Source: Aeromicrobium stalagmiti (GTDB lineage Bacteria; Actinomycetota; Actinomycetes; Propionibacteriales; Nocardioidaceae). From it: a stretch of DNA of 64,000 nucleotides. This document shows positions 10,066-19,211 of the stretch, piece by piece. A model generated the notes under the pieces. That model did not search any database, was not told the origin of the DNA, and was given only the letters and a program-made list of their open reading frames with translations. The stretch is from positions 1,568,406 through 1,632,405 of the forward strand of contig NZ_JABSTZ010000001.1 in the NCBI RefSeq assembly GCF_013283745.1, read 5' to 3'. Within the stretch, counting starts at the first letter, position 1; every line of letters begins with the position of its first letter. Made by a program: the position numbers and the translations under genes.

Positions 10066-10143
10066 GACGTGAGTGAAACCTCAGGGGCAAAGGGGGTCCG
10101 GGTGGGGCCTCGTTTTGACCCGAGCGTCCCCGGGCGGTTAACC

Positions 10144-10149
10144 TAGTGT
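10144..10149 (+). promoter_or_regulatory. Likely rplM-rpsI -10 box TAGTGT
   Basis: TAGTGT within TTAACCTAGTGTG lies about 95 bases before the rplM start, giving a leader of roughly 85 bases that ends in a ribosome site (AGAAGG). A leader of this length on a ribosomal protein operon could host autoregulation, which is inference only. Confidence 0.45.
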
Positions 10150-10243
10150 GTCGTTGTGCCCAGCGGCTTCGCCATGGGCTACGACCACTACCGAGCAAGC
10201 TTTCAGTACCGCCACCATCATCAAAGAACGAGAAGGTCACGCC

Positions 10244-10687
10244 GTGCGCACGTTCAGCCCCAAGCCGTCTGACATCACCCGTCAGTGGCACGTCATCGAC
10301 GCTCAGGACATCGTCCTGGGCCGTCTCGCCGTCCAGGCTGCGACGCTGCTGCGCGGCAAGCACAAGCCGACCTATGCACCGCACGTCGACGGTGGCGACT
10401 TCGTCATCATCGTCAACGCCGAGAAGGTGGCCCTGTCGGGCAACAAGCGCACCGACAAGCTCGCCTACCGTCACAGCGGCTACCCGGGCGGACTCAAGTC
10501 CATCGCCTACGGTGACCTGCTCGACCGGGATGCGCGCAAGGCGATCGAGAAGTCGGTCCGCGGCATGCTTCCCAAGAACCGTCTGGGTGATCAGCTGATC
10601 ACGAAGCTCAAGGTCTACTCCGGCCCCGAGCACCCGCACACCGCCCAGAAGCCCCAGCCGTTCGAGATCACGCAGATCTCCCAGTAA
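10244..10687 (+). CDS. rplM: 50S ribosomal protein L13
   Basis: A 147-residue L13, an early-assembling 23S rRNA-binding protein. The start [29 protein letters not shown], the core [22 protein letters not shown] and the segment [18 protein letters not shown] are characteristic. The GTG at 10244 with AGAAGG upstream gives the usual length; an earlier in-frame start would add about 32 residues absent in homologues. rpsI follows after 20 bases, the conserved L13-S9 pair. Confidence 0.98.
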   Translation: MRTFSPKPSDITRQWHVIDAQDIVLGRLAVQAATLLRGKHKPTYAPHVDGGDFVIIVNAEKVALSGNKRTDKLAYRHSGYPGGLKSIAYGDLLDRDARKAIEKSVRGMLPKNRLGDQLITKLKVYSGPEHPHTAQKPQPFEITQISQ

Positions 10688-10707
10688 AGAAGAGAAGCAG
10701 GCGCATC

Positions 10708-11208
10708 GTGGCTGAGACCACCACCGAAGAGACCACCGAGTTCGAGACGAACTCCGAGGGTGTTGCTTACACCTCGGAGTCGGCCGGCTCCTCCGAGACC
10801 TCCAGCAAGCCCGCGACGATCGCTCCGGGTGCTGCGACGGGCCGCCGCAAGGAGGCCATCGCGCGAGTCCGCATCGTGCCGGGCACCGGCGTGTGGACCG
10901 TCAACGGCAAGCCCCTCGAGGAGTACCTCCCCAACAAGCTGCACCAGCAGATTGCCAAGGAGGCCTTCGCCGAGACGGGTCTGCAGGACCGCTTCGACGT
11001 CATCGCCCGTGTCACGGGTGGCGGCATGACCGGTCAGGCCGGCGCCCTGCGTCTCGGCGTGGCCCGCTCGCTGAACCAGATCGACGAAGAGGCCAACCGC
11101 CCCGTCCTGAAGAAGGCCGGACTCCTGACGCGCGACTCGCGCATCAAGGAGCGCAAGAAGGCTGGTCTCAAGAAGGCTCGTAAGGCGCCCCAGTACAGCA
11201 AGCGCTGA
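10708..11208 (+). CDS. rpsI: 30S ribosomal protein S9
   Basis: A 166-residue S9. The conserved body begins at [15 protein letters not shown] (about residue 46) and ends in the canonical basic tail PQYSKR, whose last residues reach the P-site tRNA. The first 45 residues are an acidic, Thr/Ser/Glu-rich extension longer than in most bacteria (about 130 residues), a form seen in actinobacteria. GTG start with AGAAGCAGG upstream. It lies between rplM and glmM, and the seven-base gap to glmM suggests cotranscription of all three. Confidence 0.98.
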   Translation: MAETTTEETTEFETNSEGVAYTSESAGSSETSSKPATIAPGAATGRRKEAIARVRIVPGTGVWTVNGKPLEEYLPNKLHQQIAKEAFAETGLQDRFDVIARVTGGGMTGQAGALRLGVARSLNQIDEEANRPVLKKAGLLTRDSRIKERKKAGLKKARKAPQYSKR

Positions 11209-11214
11209 TCCTTC

Positions 11215-12561
11215 GTGGGCCGGATCTTTGGCACCGATGGCGTTCGCGGACTCGCGAATCGTGATCTGACCGCCGAGCTCGCCGTCGACCTCGCGGTCGC
11301 AGCGGCCCACGTGCTGGGTGAGGTCGGTGCTTTCGCTGACCAGCGCCCCACAGCAGTCGTGGCCCGCGACCCCCGCGCCTCAGGAGAGTTCCTGGAGGCA
11401 GCGGTGGTCGCGGGCCTTGCTTCTGCCGGGGTCGACGTCCACCGCCTGGGCGTCGTGCCGACCCCCGGGGCGGCGTTCCTGACGTCGTTCCTCGAGGCCG
11501 ACATGGGCGTGATGATCTCCGCCAGCCACAACGCGATGCCCGACAACGGCATCAAGTTCCTCGCGCGCGGCGGCCTCAAGCTCGATGACGACCTCGAGGT
11601 GCTCATCGAGAACCGTCTCGAGGAGCCCTGGGACCGCCCCGTCGGTGCGGACGTCGGACGCATCGGCGACAGCCACGCGGGCGTCGCGGCCTACGTCAAG
11701 CACCTCGTGTCGTCGTCGCCGCGCAGGCTCGAGGGCCTGACCGTCGTCCTCGACTGCGCCAACGGTGCGGCGTTCGAGGTCGGACCCCGCGTGTTCGAGC
11801 AGCTCGGTGCCACGGTCATCTCGATCCACGCCGAGCCCGACGGCCTCAACATCAACGAGAACTGCGGCTCCACCCACCTGGAGGATCTGCAGAAGGCGGT
11901 CGTGGAGCACGGGGCAGACGCTGGGTTCGCCTTTGACGGCGACGCCGACCGCTGCCTGGCCGTCGACCAGACCGGCGAGGTCGTCGACGGCGACCACATC
12001 CTGGCGGTCCTCGCGATCGCGGCCCGCGACGCCGGACGTCTCACCGACGACACGGTCGTCGCGACGGTCATGAGCAACCTCGGCTTCGTCCAGGCGCTGG
12101 AGTCGGTGGGCATCACGGTCATCCAGACGGCCGTCGGAGACCGCTACGTGCTCGAGGCCATGCGCGCCGGTGGCTTCAACATGGGCGGCGAGCAGTCCGG
12201 CCACGTCATCATGGGCGATTACGCGACGACCGGTGACGGCGTCCTGACCGCTGTGCACATCGCGGCGCGCATGAGCGAGTCGGGCCAGACGCTGGCGCAG
12301 CTGGCCTCGGTCATGACCCGCCTGCCGCAGGTGCTGATCAATGTCCCGGGCGTCGACAAGGCCCGAGCCGACTCCGATCCGACGCTGCTCGGCGAGGTCG
12401 CGATCTCCACGGCCAGGCTCGGCGACTCCGGCCGGGTGCTGCTGCGGCAGTCGGGCACCGAGCCGCTCGTGCGTGTCATGGTCGAGGCGTCGACCCACGA
12501 GGAGGCCACCGACGTGGCCCAGCACCTCGCCGCGGTCGTGCGCACCACCCTGTCGCTCTGA
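11215..12561 (+). CDS. glmM: Phosphoglucosamine mutase
   Basis: A 448-residue GlmM, converting glucosamine-6-phosphate to glucosamine-1-phosphate for UDP-GlcNAc and peptidoglycan. It starts [15 protein letters not shown], has the phosphoserine loop [12 protein letters not shown] (catalytic Ser104), the Mg-binding loop FDGDADRC, and the sugar-binding GGEQSGH. The C-terminal phosphate site [12 protein letters not shown] is present. GTG start, seven bases after rpsI. With glmS 4.5 kb downstream it supplies amino-sugar precursors. Confidence 0.97.
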   Translation: MGRIFGTDGVRGLANRDLTAELAVDLAVAAAHVLGEVGAFADQRPTAVVARDPRASGEFLEAAVVAGLASAGVDVHRLGVVPTPGAAFLTSFLEADMGVMISASHNAMPDNGIKFLARGGLKLDDDLEVLIENRLEEPWDRPVGADVGRIGDSHAGVAAYVKHLVSSSPRRLEGLTVVLDCANGAAFEVGPRVFEQLGATVISIHAEPDGLNINENCGSTHLEDLQKAVVEHGADAGFAFDGDADRCLAVDQTGEVVDGDHILAVLAIAARDAGRLTDDTVVATVMSNLGFVQALESVGITVIQTAVGDRYVLEAMRAGGFNMGGEQSGHVIMGDYATTGDGVLTAVHIAARMSESGQTLAQLASVMTRLPQVLINVPGVDKARADSDPTLLGEVAISTARLGDSGRVLLRQSGTEPLVRVMVEASTHEEATDVAQHLAAVVRTTLSL

Positions 12562-12566
12562 GGTCG

Positions 12567-12572
12567 TAGGGT
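12567..12572 (+). promoter_or_regulatory. -10 hexamer TAGGGT for leaderless GNAT gene
   Basis: TAGGGT ends six bases before the ATG at 12579, with no ribosome site in between; a leaderless start is expected. Confidence 0.55.
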
Positions 12573-12578
12573 CGGGGC

Positions 12579-13547
12579 ATGGTGTCGATCCATCGCGTCG
12601 ACCTCGGCGATGACGAGTCGTTCGTCGAGCTCTACGACCTCTATGCCCGCGCGTACTCCCGGCCGTTCGACGGTCCCTACCTGGCTGTCGAGAAGCGGGT
12701 CAACCTGACCGACGACGCCTACGGCTCCAAGACCGCGGTCATGGCGCGGGACGATGCCGGGACACCCGTGGCAGGCGGCACCGCCGTCATGACGCTGCAG
12801 GACAACCGCGAGTTCGTCTTCGTCGAGGTGTTCGTGCCCACGGAGAACCGCCGGCGCGGGCACGGCACAGCAGTGCTCGAGGCGCTGGTCGCGACCGGGC
12901 GCGAACGCGGTCGGACCATCGCGTTCGCGATGGCGGCGTGGGCCGTCGGCGACGAGACCGACGCGGGGCGGCGCTTCCTGGAGGCCCATGGGTTCACGCT
13001 CGACATCATGGACGCGATCCGTGAGCTGACGCTGCCGGCCGACCTGCCGGCCCTCGAGCTCGACCCGGCCTACACGCTCGAGACCTGGCGCGGGCCCTGC
13101 CCCGAGGAGTGGATCGACGAGTACGCCGAGCTGCGCCGCATCCTCATCACCGAGGCACCCAGCGGTGACGCGGGCCTGGAGGACGAGCACTGGGACGCCG
13201 ACCGCGTGCGCAAGGACGAGGCAGACCTCGTCCGGATGGGTCGAGAGATGCAGGTGTCGGTGGCGCGTTCCCGTGACGGGCGGCTGGCGGGGCACACCCA
13301 GCTCGCCTTCCCGCACGACGGCGACGAAGTCTACCAGTGGGACACCCTGGTGCGGGCCGACCACCGGGGTCACGGCCTGGGTCTGGCGCTCAAGATCCAC
13401 ACGATGCAAGCCGCAGCCGACCTGCTGGCGGATCGGCGCCGGATCACGACCGAGAACGCAGCGAGCAACACCCACATGATCGCGGTCAACGAGAAGCTGG
13501 GGTTCCGCCAGATCGCGTGGACGGGCGAGTTCGTCCGCGACATCTGA
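12579..13547 (+). CDS. Double-GNAT N-acetyltransferase (MshD-like layout)
   Basis: A 322-residue protein with two GNAT folds. The first (about 1-150) has the acetyl-CoA loop ENRRRGHGTAVLEAL; the second (about 170-322) has RADHRGHGLGLALKI and the late strand ENAASNTHMIAVNEKLGF. Two-domain GNATs of this kind include mycothiol synthase MshD, but key MshD features cannot be verified by eye, so the substrate is left open. ATG preceded by a leaderless promoter. It is downstream of glmM on the same strand. Confidence 0.85.
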   Translation: MVSIHRVDLGDDESFVELYDLYARAYSRPFDGPYLAVEKRVNLTDDAYGSKTAVMARDDAGTPVAGGTAVMTLQDNREFVFVEVFVPTENRRRGHGTAVLEALVATGRERGRTIAFAMAAWAVGDETDAGRRFLEAHGFTLDIMDAIRELTLPADLPALELDPAYTLETWRGPCPEEWIDEYAELRRILITEAPSGDAGLEDEHWDADRVRKDEADLVRMGREMQVSVARSRDGRLAGHTQLAFPHDGDEVYQWDTLVRADHRGHGLGLALKIHTMQAAADLLADRRRITTENAASNTHMIAVNEKLGFRQIAWTGEFVRDI

Positions 13548-13577
13548 CGATCTCCTGACACGGCGGGAGGGCGCGAG

Positions 13578-13583
13578 TAGGTT
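13578..13583 (+). promoter_or_regulatory. Possible -10 box TAGGTT for first secreted paralogue
   Basis: TAGGTT lies about 32 bases upstream of the ATG, with a GGGAG ribosome site between. Confidence 0.4.
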
Positions 13584-13614
13584 GCTGGGCAGTCGACCTG
13601 CCGGGAGTCCTGCC

Positions 13615-14289
13615 ATGCGTCCTGCTCGTGCCCTCATCGCCGCCCTGATCGCGGCCACCGCCACGGCGGGGGTCGGTCTCACCCACGAGGCGGCCCACGC
13701 TGCGGGATCTAAGAGCCTGTCGGTCTATCCCCCGGACCCGGTGAAGAACGAGAAGGTCACCTTCGTCGGTCAGCTGACGACACCGGTCGAACGACGGGTG
13801 GTGCTGCAGTACAAGACCAAGAACTACGGCTGGAAGTACTTCGCCGAGACCGACAGCGCGAACGGCAGCGGATACTTCTCGTTGTCCCGCACGATCACCC
13901 GGTCCCGCACCTATCGCTACTACGCGCCCAAGGCCACGGTCGACGGCACGAAGCTCGCGAGCATCACTGGCTACAGCCGGAGGATGAACGTCGTCGCTGC
14001 CCAGGCCTCGATCTCGTTGACGCCTGCCCGCCAGTGCCTCGGCCAGAACAAGCAGATCATCGTGATCGCGACGTTCTCGCCGATCCGCGAGGGCCGCACC
14101 GTCAGCTTCAGCACCCAGGTCGGGCCGATCCTCGGCCAGCAGGACCACCGCGGCAAGGTCGGGCTCGCCGTCGGCCCCGGTGGTGAGGCTGGCACCTTCT
14201 CGATCAAGGCCACCGCGACGGCGCTCAACGGTGCACCCGCCAAGTCGACCCCCAGTGCGTCCTACGCGGTCGTCGACAACTGCCCCTGA
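13615..14289 (+). CDS. Secreted Ig-like repeat protein, paralogue 1 of 3
   Basis: A 224-residue exported protein of unknown function. The signal peptide covers residues 1-30 (MRPARALIAALIAATATAG ... AAHAAG). The mature part looks like two beta-sandwich modules: module one with PDPVKNEKVTFVGQL, VVLQYKTKNYGWK and FSLSRTITRSRTYRYYAPK; module two with QIIVIATFSPIREGRTVSF and FSIKATATALNGAPAKS. Two cysteines (in RQCLGQ and the terminal DNCP) could form a disulfide. It heads a row of three related genes, each with its own promoter-like hexamer. The ATG at 13615 was chosen because the signal peptide begins there. Confidence 0.8.
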   Translation: MRPARALIAALIAATATAGVGLTHEAAHAAGSKSLSVYPPDPVKNEKVTFVGQLTTPVERRVVLQYKTKNYGWKYFAETDSANGSGYFSLSRTITRSRTYRYYAPKATVDGTKLASITGYSRRMNVVAAQASISLTPARQCLGQNKQIIVIATFSPIREGRTVSFSTQVGPILGQQDHRGKVGLAVGPGGEAGTFSIKATATALNGAPAKSTPSASYAVVDNCP

Positions 14290-14331
14290 ACCTTCCCGGC
14301 AAACAGGGGGACATCCAGGCGATGTGATCGC

Positions 14332-14337
14332 TAGTCT
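14332..14337 (+). promoter_or_regulatory. Possible -10 box TAGTCT for second secreted paralogue
   Basis: TAGTCT lies about 34 bases upstream of the ATG at 14371, followed by a CAGGAG ribosome site. Confidence 0.4.
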
Positions 14338-14370
14338 CTGATCGCACCCCTCACTCCCAGGAGCACTCCC

Positions 14371-15069
14371 ATGACATCCCTGCGCATCCGCACCCTGCTC
14401 ACCTCGGTCGCCCTCGTGGCGTCGGCCGGCGGTGTCGTCCTCGCGACGGACGCCACTGCGTCGGCCGGCTCGAGCAACGAGATCACGACGGTCTCGCCCT
14501 ACAAGCCGATCATCTCCGAGACCTTCACCGTCCGCGGCAAGCTGGCGACCGCGATCGTTCGCCCGATCCAGCTGCAGCGCCTCACCAGCAGCGGCTGGAA
14601 GAAGGTCACGAGCGGCAGCACGACTGCTGACGGCAAGTTCGCCATCAAGGCCGCGACGACGGCCAAGAAGACCTATCGCGTCTTTGCCCAGCGCTTCACG
14701 ATCGGCGACAAGACGTACGGCTCGCGCACGACGGACCGGCGCACCGTCACGCCGGTCTCGCAGAAGGTCACCACGACGGTCAACCGCACCACGCTGCGCG
14801 TGGGGGACACCCTCGTCCTCACGATCGCGAACTCACCGATCCGCAAGGGACGTGAGGTCGCGCTCAGAGGCACCGTGCGTACCCCCGGTGGGGGAACCGA
14901 GACCTTCACGCAGACGCTGGGCGTCCAGAACGTCAACGGGAAGCTCCGCGTCGACGCACAGGTGGAGTCCGGCACGCCGAAGGGCACCTACATCTATCAG
15001 GGCGTCGCCGCCGAGGCCAACGGCGCACCCCGCAAGTTCGGCAACAAGGTGACGGTCACGATCAAGTAG
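14371..15069 (+). CDS. Secreted Ig-like repeat protein, paralogue 2 of 3
   Basis: A 232-residue exported protein, function unknown. Signal peptide 1-31 (LLTSVALVASAGGVVLA). The mature part follows the same plan as its neighbours: PYKPIISETFTVRGKL, IQLQRLTSSGWKKV, GKFAIKAATTAKKTYRVFAQRF, then a second module with LVLTIANSPIRKGREVAL and YIYQGVAAEANGAPRKF. Unlike the other two copies it has no cysteines. Rich in Thr/Lys. A strong ribosome site (AGGAG) precedes the ATG. It is followed by a clear terminator hairpin. Confidence 0.8.
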   Translation: MTSLRIRTLLTSVALVASAGGVVLATDATASAGSSNEITTVSPYKPIISETFTVRGKLATAIVRPIQLQRLTSSGWKKVTSGSTTADGKFAIKAATTAKKTYRVFAQRFTIGDKTYGSRTTDRRTVTPVSQKVTTTVNRTTLRVGDTLVLTIANSPIRKGREVALRGTVRTPGGGTETFTQTLGVQNVNGKLRVDAQVESGTPKGTYIYQGVAAEANGAPRKFGNKVTVTIK

Positions 15070-15079
15070 CCACCCGACC

Positions 15080-15116
15080 AGCGACGCCCCGTCCGGATCC
15101 GTCCGGGCGGGGCGCT
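15080..15116 (+). terminator. Terminator hairpin after second secreted paralogue
   Basis: AGCG(A)CGCCCCG(T)CCGGA pairs with TCCGG(G)CGGGGCGCT around a four-base loop: a long GC stem with one G-T pair and one bulge, starting 11 bases after the stop. Confidence 0.75.
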
Positions 15117-15185
15117 GGTGTGCCGGCCGGGTGGGGTTTTCACCCAAGCTGCGGGGAATCTGCTGTGGGCACCCTGCCCCGGGTC

Positions 15186-15191
15186 TAGTTT
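15186..15191 (+). promoter_or_regulatory. Possible -10 box TAGTTT for third secreted paralogue
   Basis: TAGTTT lies about 70 bases upstream of the ATG at 15262 and after the terminator of the previous gene, so the third copy probably has its own transcript. Confidence 0.4.
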
Positions 15192-15261
15192 CAGGACGTC
15201 GAGACCGCCCGGCAGCCCGGGTGCTGACCCTCGACCCATCCCCGTCGTGAGAGGCACCATC

Positions 15262-15942
15262 ATGCGTTCAGCTCGGATCCTCGCCGCCGCAGTGCTGGCT
15301 GCATCGGGCCTCGTCGCCGTCGGTCTCACGACCGAGACGGCCCGGGCCGCGACCTCGAAGGACCTCACGGTCCTCCCGAGCAGCAAGGTCATGAAGAACG
15401 AGAAGTACGCCCTCACCGGCTCGGTCGGACCGTCGAGCATCTCCCGTCGGGTCAAGCTGCAGTACAGGTCGGGGTCCACCTGGAAGACCTCGGGCGAGAC
15501 GATGACCTGGAGCGGTGGCTTCAGCCTGACCAAGACCATGACGGCGACCAAGACCTGGCGCTTCTACGCCCCGAAGGTCACCTCGGGCGGGACGACCTAC
15601 AAGGCGGTCACCGGCAACGCCAAGAAGGTGTCGCTGGTCGGGCAGACCGCATCAGGCTTCGTGACGCCGTACGGCTCCTGCTCGGCGAGCGTGCTGCAGA
15701 CCGTCACGGTCGTCGCGACCTTCTCGCCCGCCCGGTACGGCCGCATCGTCCTGTTCGACACCGTCGAGGGGGAGTTCTCCGGGCAGCAGGACTCGAAGGG
15801 TCGCGTGGCGTTCACGTTCGACCACATGGACGGCGCGGGCAGCTTCGACGTCAAGGCGACCGCGCTGTCCTACCTCGGCGCATCGGCCAAGAGCGTCACC
15901 CTGCCGTACCGGGTGAGCAGCTCGTACTGCCCGCTCTCCTGA
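15262..15942 (+). CDS. Secreted Ig-like repeat protein, paralogue 3 of 3
   Basis: A 226-residue exported protein, function unknown. Signal peptide 1-29 (ILAAAVLAASGLVAVGL ... ARAA). It is closest to paralogue 1: shared features are VMKNEKYALTGS, VKLQYRSGSTWK, TWRFYAPKV, VTVVATFSPARYGR and SGQQDSKGRVAF (GQQDHRGKVGLA in copy 1), plus two cysteine positions (SCSAS and the terminal YCPLS). The ATG at 15262 begins the signal peptide and has GAGAGG upstream. It converges on coaA 50 bases away. Confidence 0.8.
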   Translation: MRSARILAAAVLAASGLVAVGLTTETARAATSKDLTVLPSSKVMKNEKYALTGSVGPSSISRRVKLQYRSGSTWKTSGETMTWSGGFSLTKTMTATKTWRFYAPKVTSGGTTYKAVTGNAKKVSLVGQTASGFVTPYGSCSASVLQTVTVVATFSPARYGRIVLFDTVEGEFSGQQDSKGRVAFTFDHMDGAGSFDVKATALSYLGASAKSVTLPYRVSSSYCPLS

Positions 15943-15992
15943 CCACCGACCCGACTCGACACAGGACTGCTCCGAAGGTGGTCGGGCGCGGC

Positions 15993-16934
15993 TCAGATCT
16001 TGCGCAGCCTGACCCAGTCGACAGCGTGGTCGGGACCTTTTCGCAGCACGAGGGAGGCCCGGCCGCGGGTCGTCGCGATGTTCTCCTTCAGGTTGGGCCA
16101 GTTGATCGTGTCCCACAAGGCGCTCGCGCGCTCGACCGCCTGCTCGTCGGTGAACGCGCTGTAGCGGTGGAAGTACGACGCGGGGTCGGCGAAGGCGGTC
16201 TTGCGCAGGGTCAGGAAGCGGTCGATGTACCACCGGCGCAGGTCCTTGCCGGACGCGTCGACGTAGATCGAGAAGTCGAAGAAGTCGCTCACGGCCAGGC
16301 CGGGCGAACCGTCGCCGCGCGGACGGGCGGGCGCGAGGACGTTGAGGCCCTCGACGATCACGATGTCGGGCGCCTTCAGCGTCACGAGCTCGTCGGTGCG
16401 GTCGTAGGTCAGGTGGGAGTAGACGGGGGCGGTCACGACCTCGACGCCTGACTTGACCTCCATGACGAACCGCAGCAGCGCCTTGCGGTCGTAGGACTCG
16501 GGAAAGCCCTTGCGGTCGAGCAGGTCGCGGCGTTCGAGCTCGGCGTTGGGGAACAGGAAGCCGTCGGTCGTGACGAGCTCGACGACCGGGTGGTCGGGGG
16601 ACTGGGCGAGCAGCTCGCGGAGCAGCCGCGCGGTGGTCGACTTGCCGACGGCGACCGACCCGGCGATGCCGATGACGAACGGGGTGCGACGCGACTGCGG
16701 GGCGTGGAGGAACTCCTCCGTCGCCTCGTAGAGCGCGCCGGCGAGACGCACGCGCATGCTGATGAGCTGGGTCATCGGGAGATAGACCTGGCGGACCTCC
16801 TCGAGGTCGAGCTCGTCGCCGAGGCCGCGCACACGCTCGATCTCATCGGGCTTGAGCGGCTGGGGGACGTCACCGGCGAGCTCGGCCCAGGCGGACCGTT
16901 CGAGCTCGACGTACGGTGACTGGTCACGCGTCAT
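15993..16934 (-). CDS. coaA: Type I pantothenate kinase
   Basis: A 313-residue CoaA, phosphorylating pantothenate in the first step of coenzyme A synthesis. It has the P-loop [14 protein letters not shown], the motif [15 protein letters not shown], and [10 protein letters not shown] ... VIVEGLNVL typical of prokaryotic type I kinases (CoA-feedback regulated). The ATG at 16934 gives the standard N-terminus ([13 protein letters not shown]) and lies six bases after CAGAAT, a leaderless arrangement; a longer upstream reading is not family-like. Divergent from glmS. Confidence 0.97.
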   Translation of the reverse strand: MTRDQSPYVELERSAWAELAGDVPQPLKPDEIERVRGLGDELDLEEVRQVYLPMTQLISMRVRLAGALYEATEEFLHAPQSRRTPFVIGIAGSVAVGKSTTARLLRELLAQSPDHPVVELVTTDGFLFPNAELERRDLLDRKGFPESYDRKALLRFVMEVKSGVEVVTAPVYSHLTYDRTDELVTLKAPDIVIVEGLNVLAPARPRGDGSPGLAVSDFFDFSIYVDASGKDLRRWYIDRFLTLRKTAFADPASYFHRYSAFTDEQAVERASALWDTINWPNLKENIATTRGRASLVLRKGPDHAVDWVRLRKI

Positions 16935-16940
16935 GCCGCC

Positions 16941-16946
16941 ATTCTG
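16941..16946 (-). promoter_or_regulatory. -10 hexamer CAGAAT for leaderless coaA
   Basis: Minus-strand CAGAAT, then six bases, then the coaA ATG; no ribosome site. Confidence 0.5.
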
Positions 16947-16997
16947 GCGTGTCAGGGGTTCCGGCGCTGCACTCGGTCCCTCGCAGGCCCGACTCGG

Positions 16998-17003
16998 TAC
17001 TCT
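16998..17003 (+). promoter_or_regulatory. -10 hexamer TACTCT for leaderless glmS
   Basis: TACTCT, a seven-base gap, then the glmS ATG. It heads the long glmS-acpS-nnr-alr run. Confidence 0.55.
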
Positions 17004-17010
17004 GGACAGC

Positions 17011-18855
17011 ATGTGCGGAATTGTCGGTTACGTCGGTCAGCGCTCCGCTCTCGACGTCGTCATGGGGGGCCTGCGACGCCTCGAGTACCGAGGCTACGAC
17101 TCCGGCGGCGTCGCGCTCGTCCACGACGGCGTCATCTCGTCGGCCAAGAAGGCGGGCAAGCTCGTCAACCTCGACGCCGAGCTCGAGGCGCACCCCCTGC
17201 CGGAGGCGCACACCGGCATCGGTCACACCCGGTGGGCCACCCACGGTGCTCCCAACGACGTCAACGCGCACCCGCACCTCGACGCGTCCGGGCGGGTCGC
17301 GGTCGTCCACAACGGCATCATCGAGAACTTCGCCTCGCTGCGCGCCGAGCTCGAGGCGGCCGGCCACGAGATGCTCTCGGAGACCGACACCGAGATCGTC
17401 GCCCACCTCCTGCACGACGAGCTCGAGCGCACGCCCGACCTCTCCGACGCCCTGCGCGCAGTGTGCCGACGGCTCGAGGGCGCCTTCACCCTCGTCATCT
17501 GTGACGCTGCGCAGCCCGACGTGGTGGTCGGTGCCCGCCGCAACTCGCCCCTCGTGGTCGGTCGCGGCGAGGGCGAGAACTTCCTCGGCTCCGATGTCGC
17601 GGCCTTCATCGAGTTCACCCGCGACGCCGTCGAGCTGGGGCAGGACCAGGTCGTCACGATCACGCCCGACGACATCGTCGTCACCGACTTCTTCGGCGAG
17701 CCGGCCGAGACCACGGAGTACCACGTCGACTGGGACGTCTCGGCGGCCGAGAAGGGCGGCTTCGACTGGTTCATGCTCAAGGAGATCGACGAGCAGCCCC
17801 AGGCGGTGGCCGACACCCTCCTCGGGCGGCACACCCCCGGCGGCAAGCTGCAGCTCGACGAGATGCGCATCAGCGACGGCGAGCTGCGCGAGGTCGACAA
17901 GATCATCGTGATCGCGTGCGGCACGTCGTTCTACGCCGCGATGGTCGCCAAGTACGCGATCGAGCACTGGACCCGCACGCCCTGCGAGGTCGAGCTCGCG
18001 TCGGAGTTCCGCTACCGCGACCCGATCCTCGACAAGAGCACGCTCGTCGTCACGATCAGCCAGTCCGGCGAGACCATGGACACGCTCATGGCGATCCGTT
18101 ACGCCCGCCAGCAGCGCGCCCGGGTGCTGTCGATCTGCAACACCAACGGCTCGACGATCCCGCGCGAGTCCGACGCCGTCATCTACACGCACGCCGGCCC
18201 CGAGGTCGCGGTCGCGTCGACCAAGGGATTCCTCGCCCAGGTCGTCGCGTGCTACTTGCTCGCACTCTACATCGCCCAGGTCAAGGGAATGAAGTACGGC
18301 GACGAGATCGACGGCATCCTCGCCGAGATCGGCAAGATCCCCGCCGGCATCCAGCGGATGCTCGACGAGGGCGACCAGATGCGCAAGCTCGCCGCGGAGC
18401 TCTCCGGCTCCCGGTCGATCCTGTTCCTGGGTCGTCACGTCGGCTACCCGGTGGCCCTCGAGGGCGCGCTCAAGCTCAAGGAGCTGGCCTACATCCATGC
18501 CGAGGGCTTCGCCGCCGGCGAGCTCAAGCACGGGCCGATCGCGGTCATCGAGGAGGGCCTGCCGGTCTTCGTCGTCGTGCCGCCCAAGGGCCGCGACCAG
18601 CTGCAGGAGAAGACCGTCAGCAACATCCAGGAGATCCGCGCCCGCGGTGCTCGCACGATCGTGCTGGCCGAGGACGGCGACGAGGACGTCGTGCCCTACG
18701 CCGACCACCTGATCCGCCTGCCCCGGGTGCCGACGCTGCTGCAGCCGCTCGTCTCGACGGTGCCGCTGCAGATCTTCGCCGCCGAGTTCGCGAGCCAGCT
18801 GGGCCACGACGTCGACCAGCCCCGCAACCTCGCCAAGTCCGTCACGGTCGAGTAG
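17011..18855 (+). CDS. glmS: Glutamine-fructose-6-phosphate aminotransferase (isomerizing)
   Basis: A 614-residue GlmS making glucosamine-6-phosphate. Cys2 (after Met removal the N-terminal nucleophile, MCGIVGYVG) fixes the ATG at 17011. The glutaminase domain (about 1-220) has [10 protein letters not shown] and GHTRWATHG; two SIS domains follow with [20 protein letters not shown], and the C-terminal [13 protein letters not shown]. It feeds GlmM, encoded 4.5 kb upstream. First gene of a same-strand run in which acpS starts three bases later. Confidence 0.98.
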   Translation: MCGIVGYVGQRSALDVVMGGLRRLEYRGYDSGGVALVHDGVISSAKKAGKLVNLDAELEAHPLPEAHTGIGHTRWATHGAPNDVNAHPHLDASGRVAVVHNGIIENFASLRAELEAAGHEMLSETDTEIVAHLLHDELERTPDLSDALRAVCRRLEGAFTLVICDAAQPDVVVGARRNSPLVVGRGEGENFLGSDVAAFIEFTRDAVELGQDQVVTITPDDIVVTDFFGEPAETTEYHVDWDVSAAEKGGFDWFMLKEIDEQPQAVADTLLGRHTPGGKLQLDEMRISDGELREVDKIIVIACGTSFYAAMVAKYAIEHWTRTPCEVELASEFRYRDPILDKSTLVVTISQSGETMDTLMAIRYARQQRARVLSICNTNGSTIPRESDAVIYTHAGPEVAVASTKGFLAQVVACYLLALYIAQVKGMKYGDEIDGILAEIGKIPAGIQRMLDEGDQMRKLAAELSGSRSILFLGRHVGYPVALEGALKLKELAYIHAEGFAAGELKHGPIAVIEEGLPVFVVVPPKGRDQLQEKTVSNIQEIRARGARTIVLAEDGDEDVVPYADHLIRLPRVPTLLQPLVSTVPLQIFAAEFASQLGHDVDQPRNLAKSVTVE

Positions 18856-18857
18856 CC

Positions 18858-19211
18858 ATGGCCATCCTCGGCATCGGCGTGGACGTCGTCGACCTCGCGC
18901 GGTTCGCCGCGACGCTGGAGCGTACGCCGACGCTGCGCAACCGCCTGTTCACGCCGGGCGAGATCGACCTGCCGCTGGAGTCGTTGGCAGGGCGGTTCGC
19001 GGCCAAGGAGGCGTTCGTCAAGGCGCTGCGCGCTCCAGCGGGCATGTCGTGGCAGGACATCGAGGTCGTCAACGACCCGCAGGGCGCGCCGGGGCTCCGC
19101 CTGCAGGGCGCCGCTCTCGACCGGGCCACGGAGCTCGGCGTCACGACCGCCCACCTGTCGATCTCGCATGACACCACGGTGGCCACGGCCTTTGTGGTGG
19201 CTGAATGCTGA
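18858..19211 (+). CDS. acpS: Holo-[acyl-carrier-protein] synthase
   Basis: A 117-residue AcpS, transferring 4'-phosphopantetheine from CoA to acyl carrier protein. The N-terminal metal-binding motif GIGVDVVDLARFA and the second motif LAGRFAAKEAFVKAL are diagnostic; the end LSISHDTTVATAFVVAE is standard. ATG two bases after the glmS stop; the 3' end overlaps nnr by seven bases. The glmS-acpS-nnr-alr order is common in actinobacteria. Confidence 0.97.
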   Translation: MAILGIGVDVVDLARFAATLERTPTLRNRLFTPGEIDLPLESLAGRFAAKEAFVKALRAPAGMSWQDIEVVNDPQGAPGLRLQGAALDRATELGVTTAHLSISHDTTVATAFVVAEC

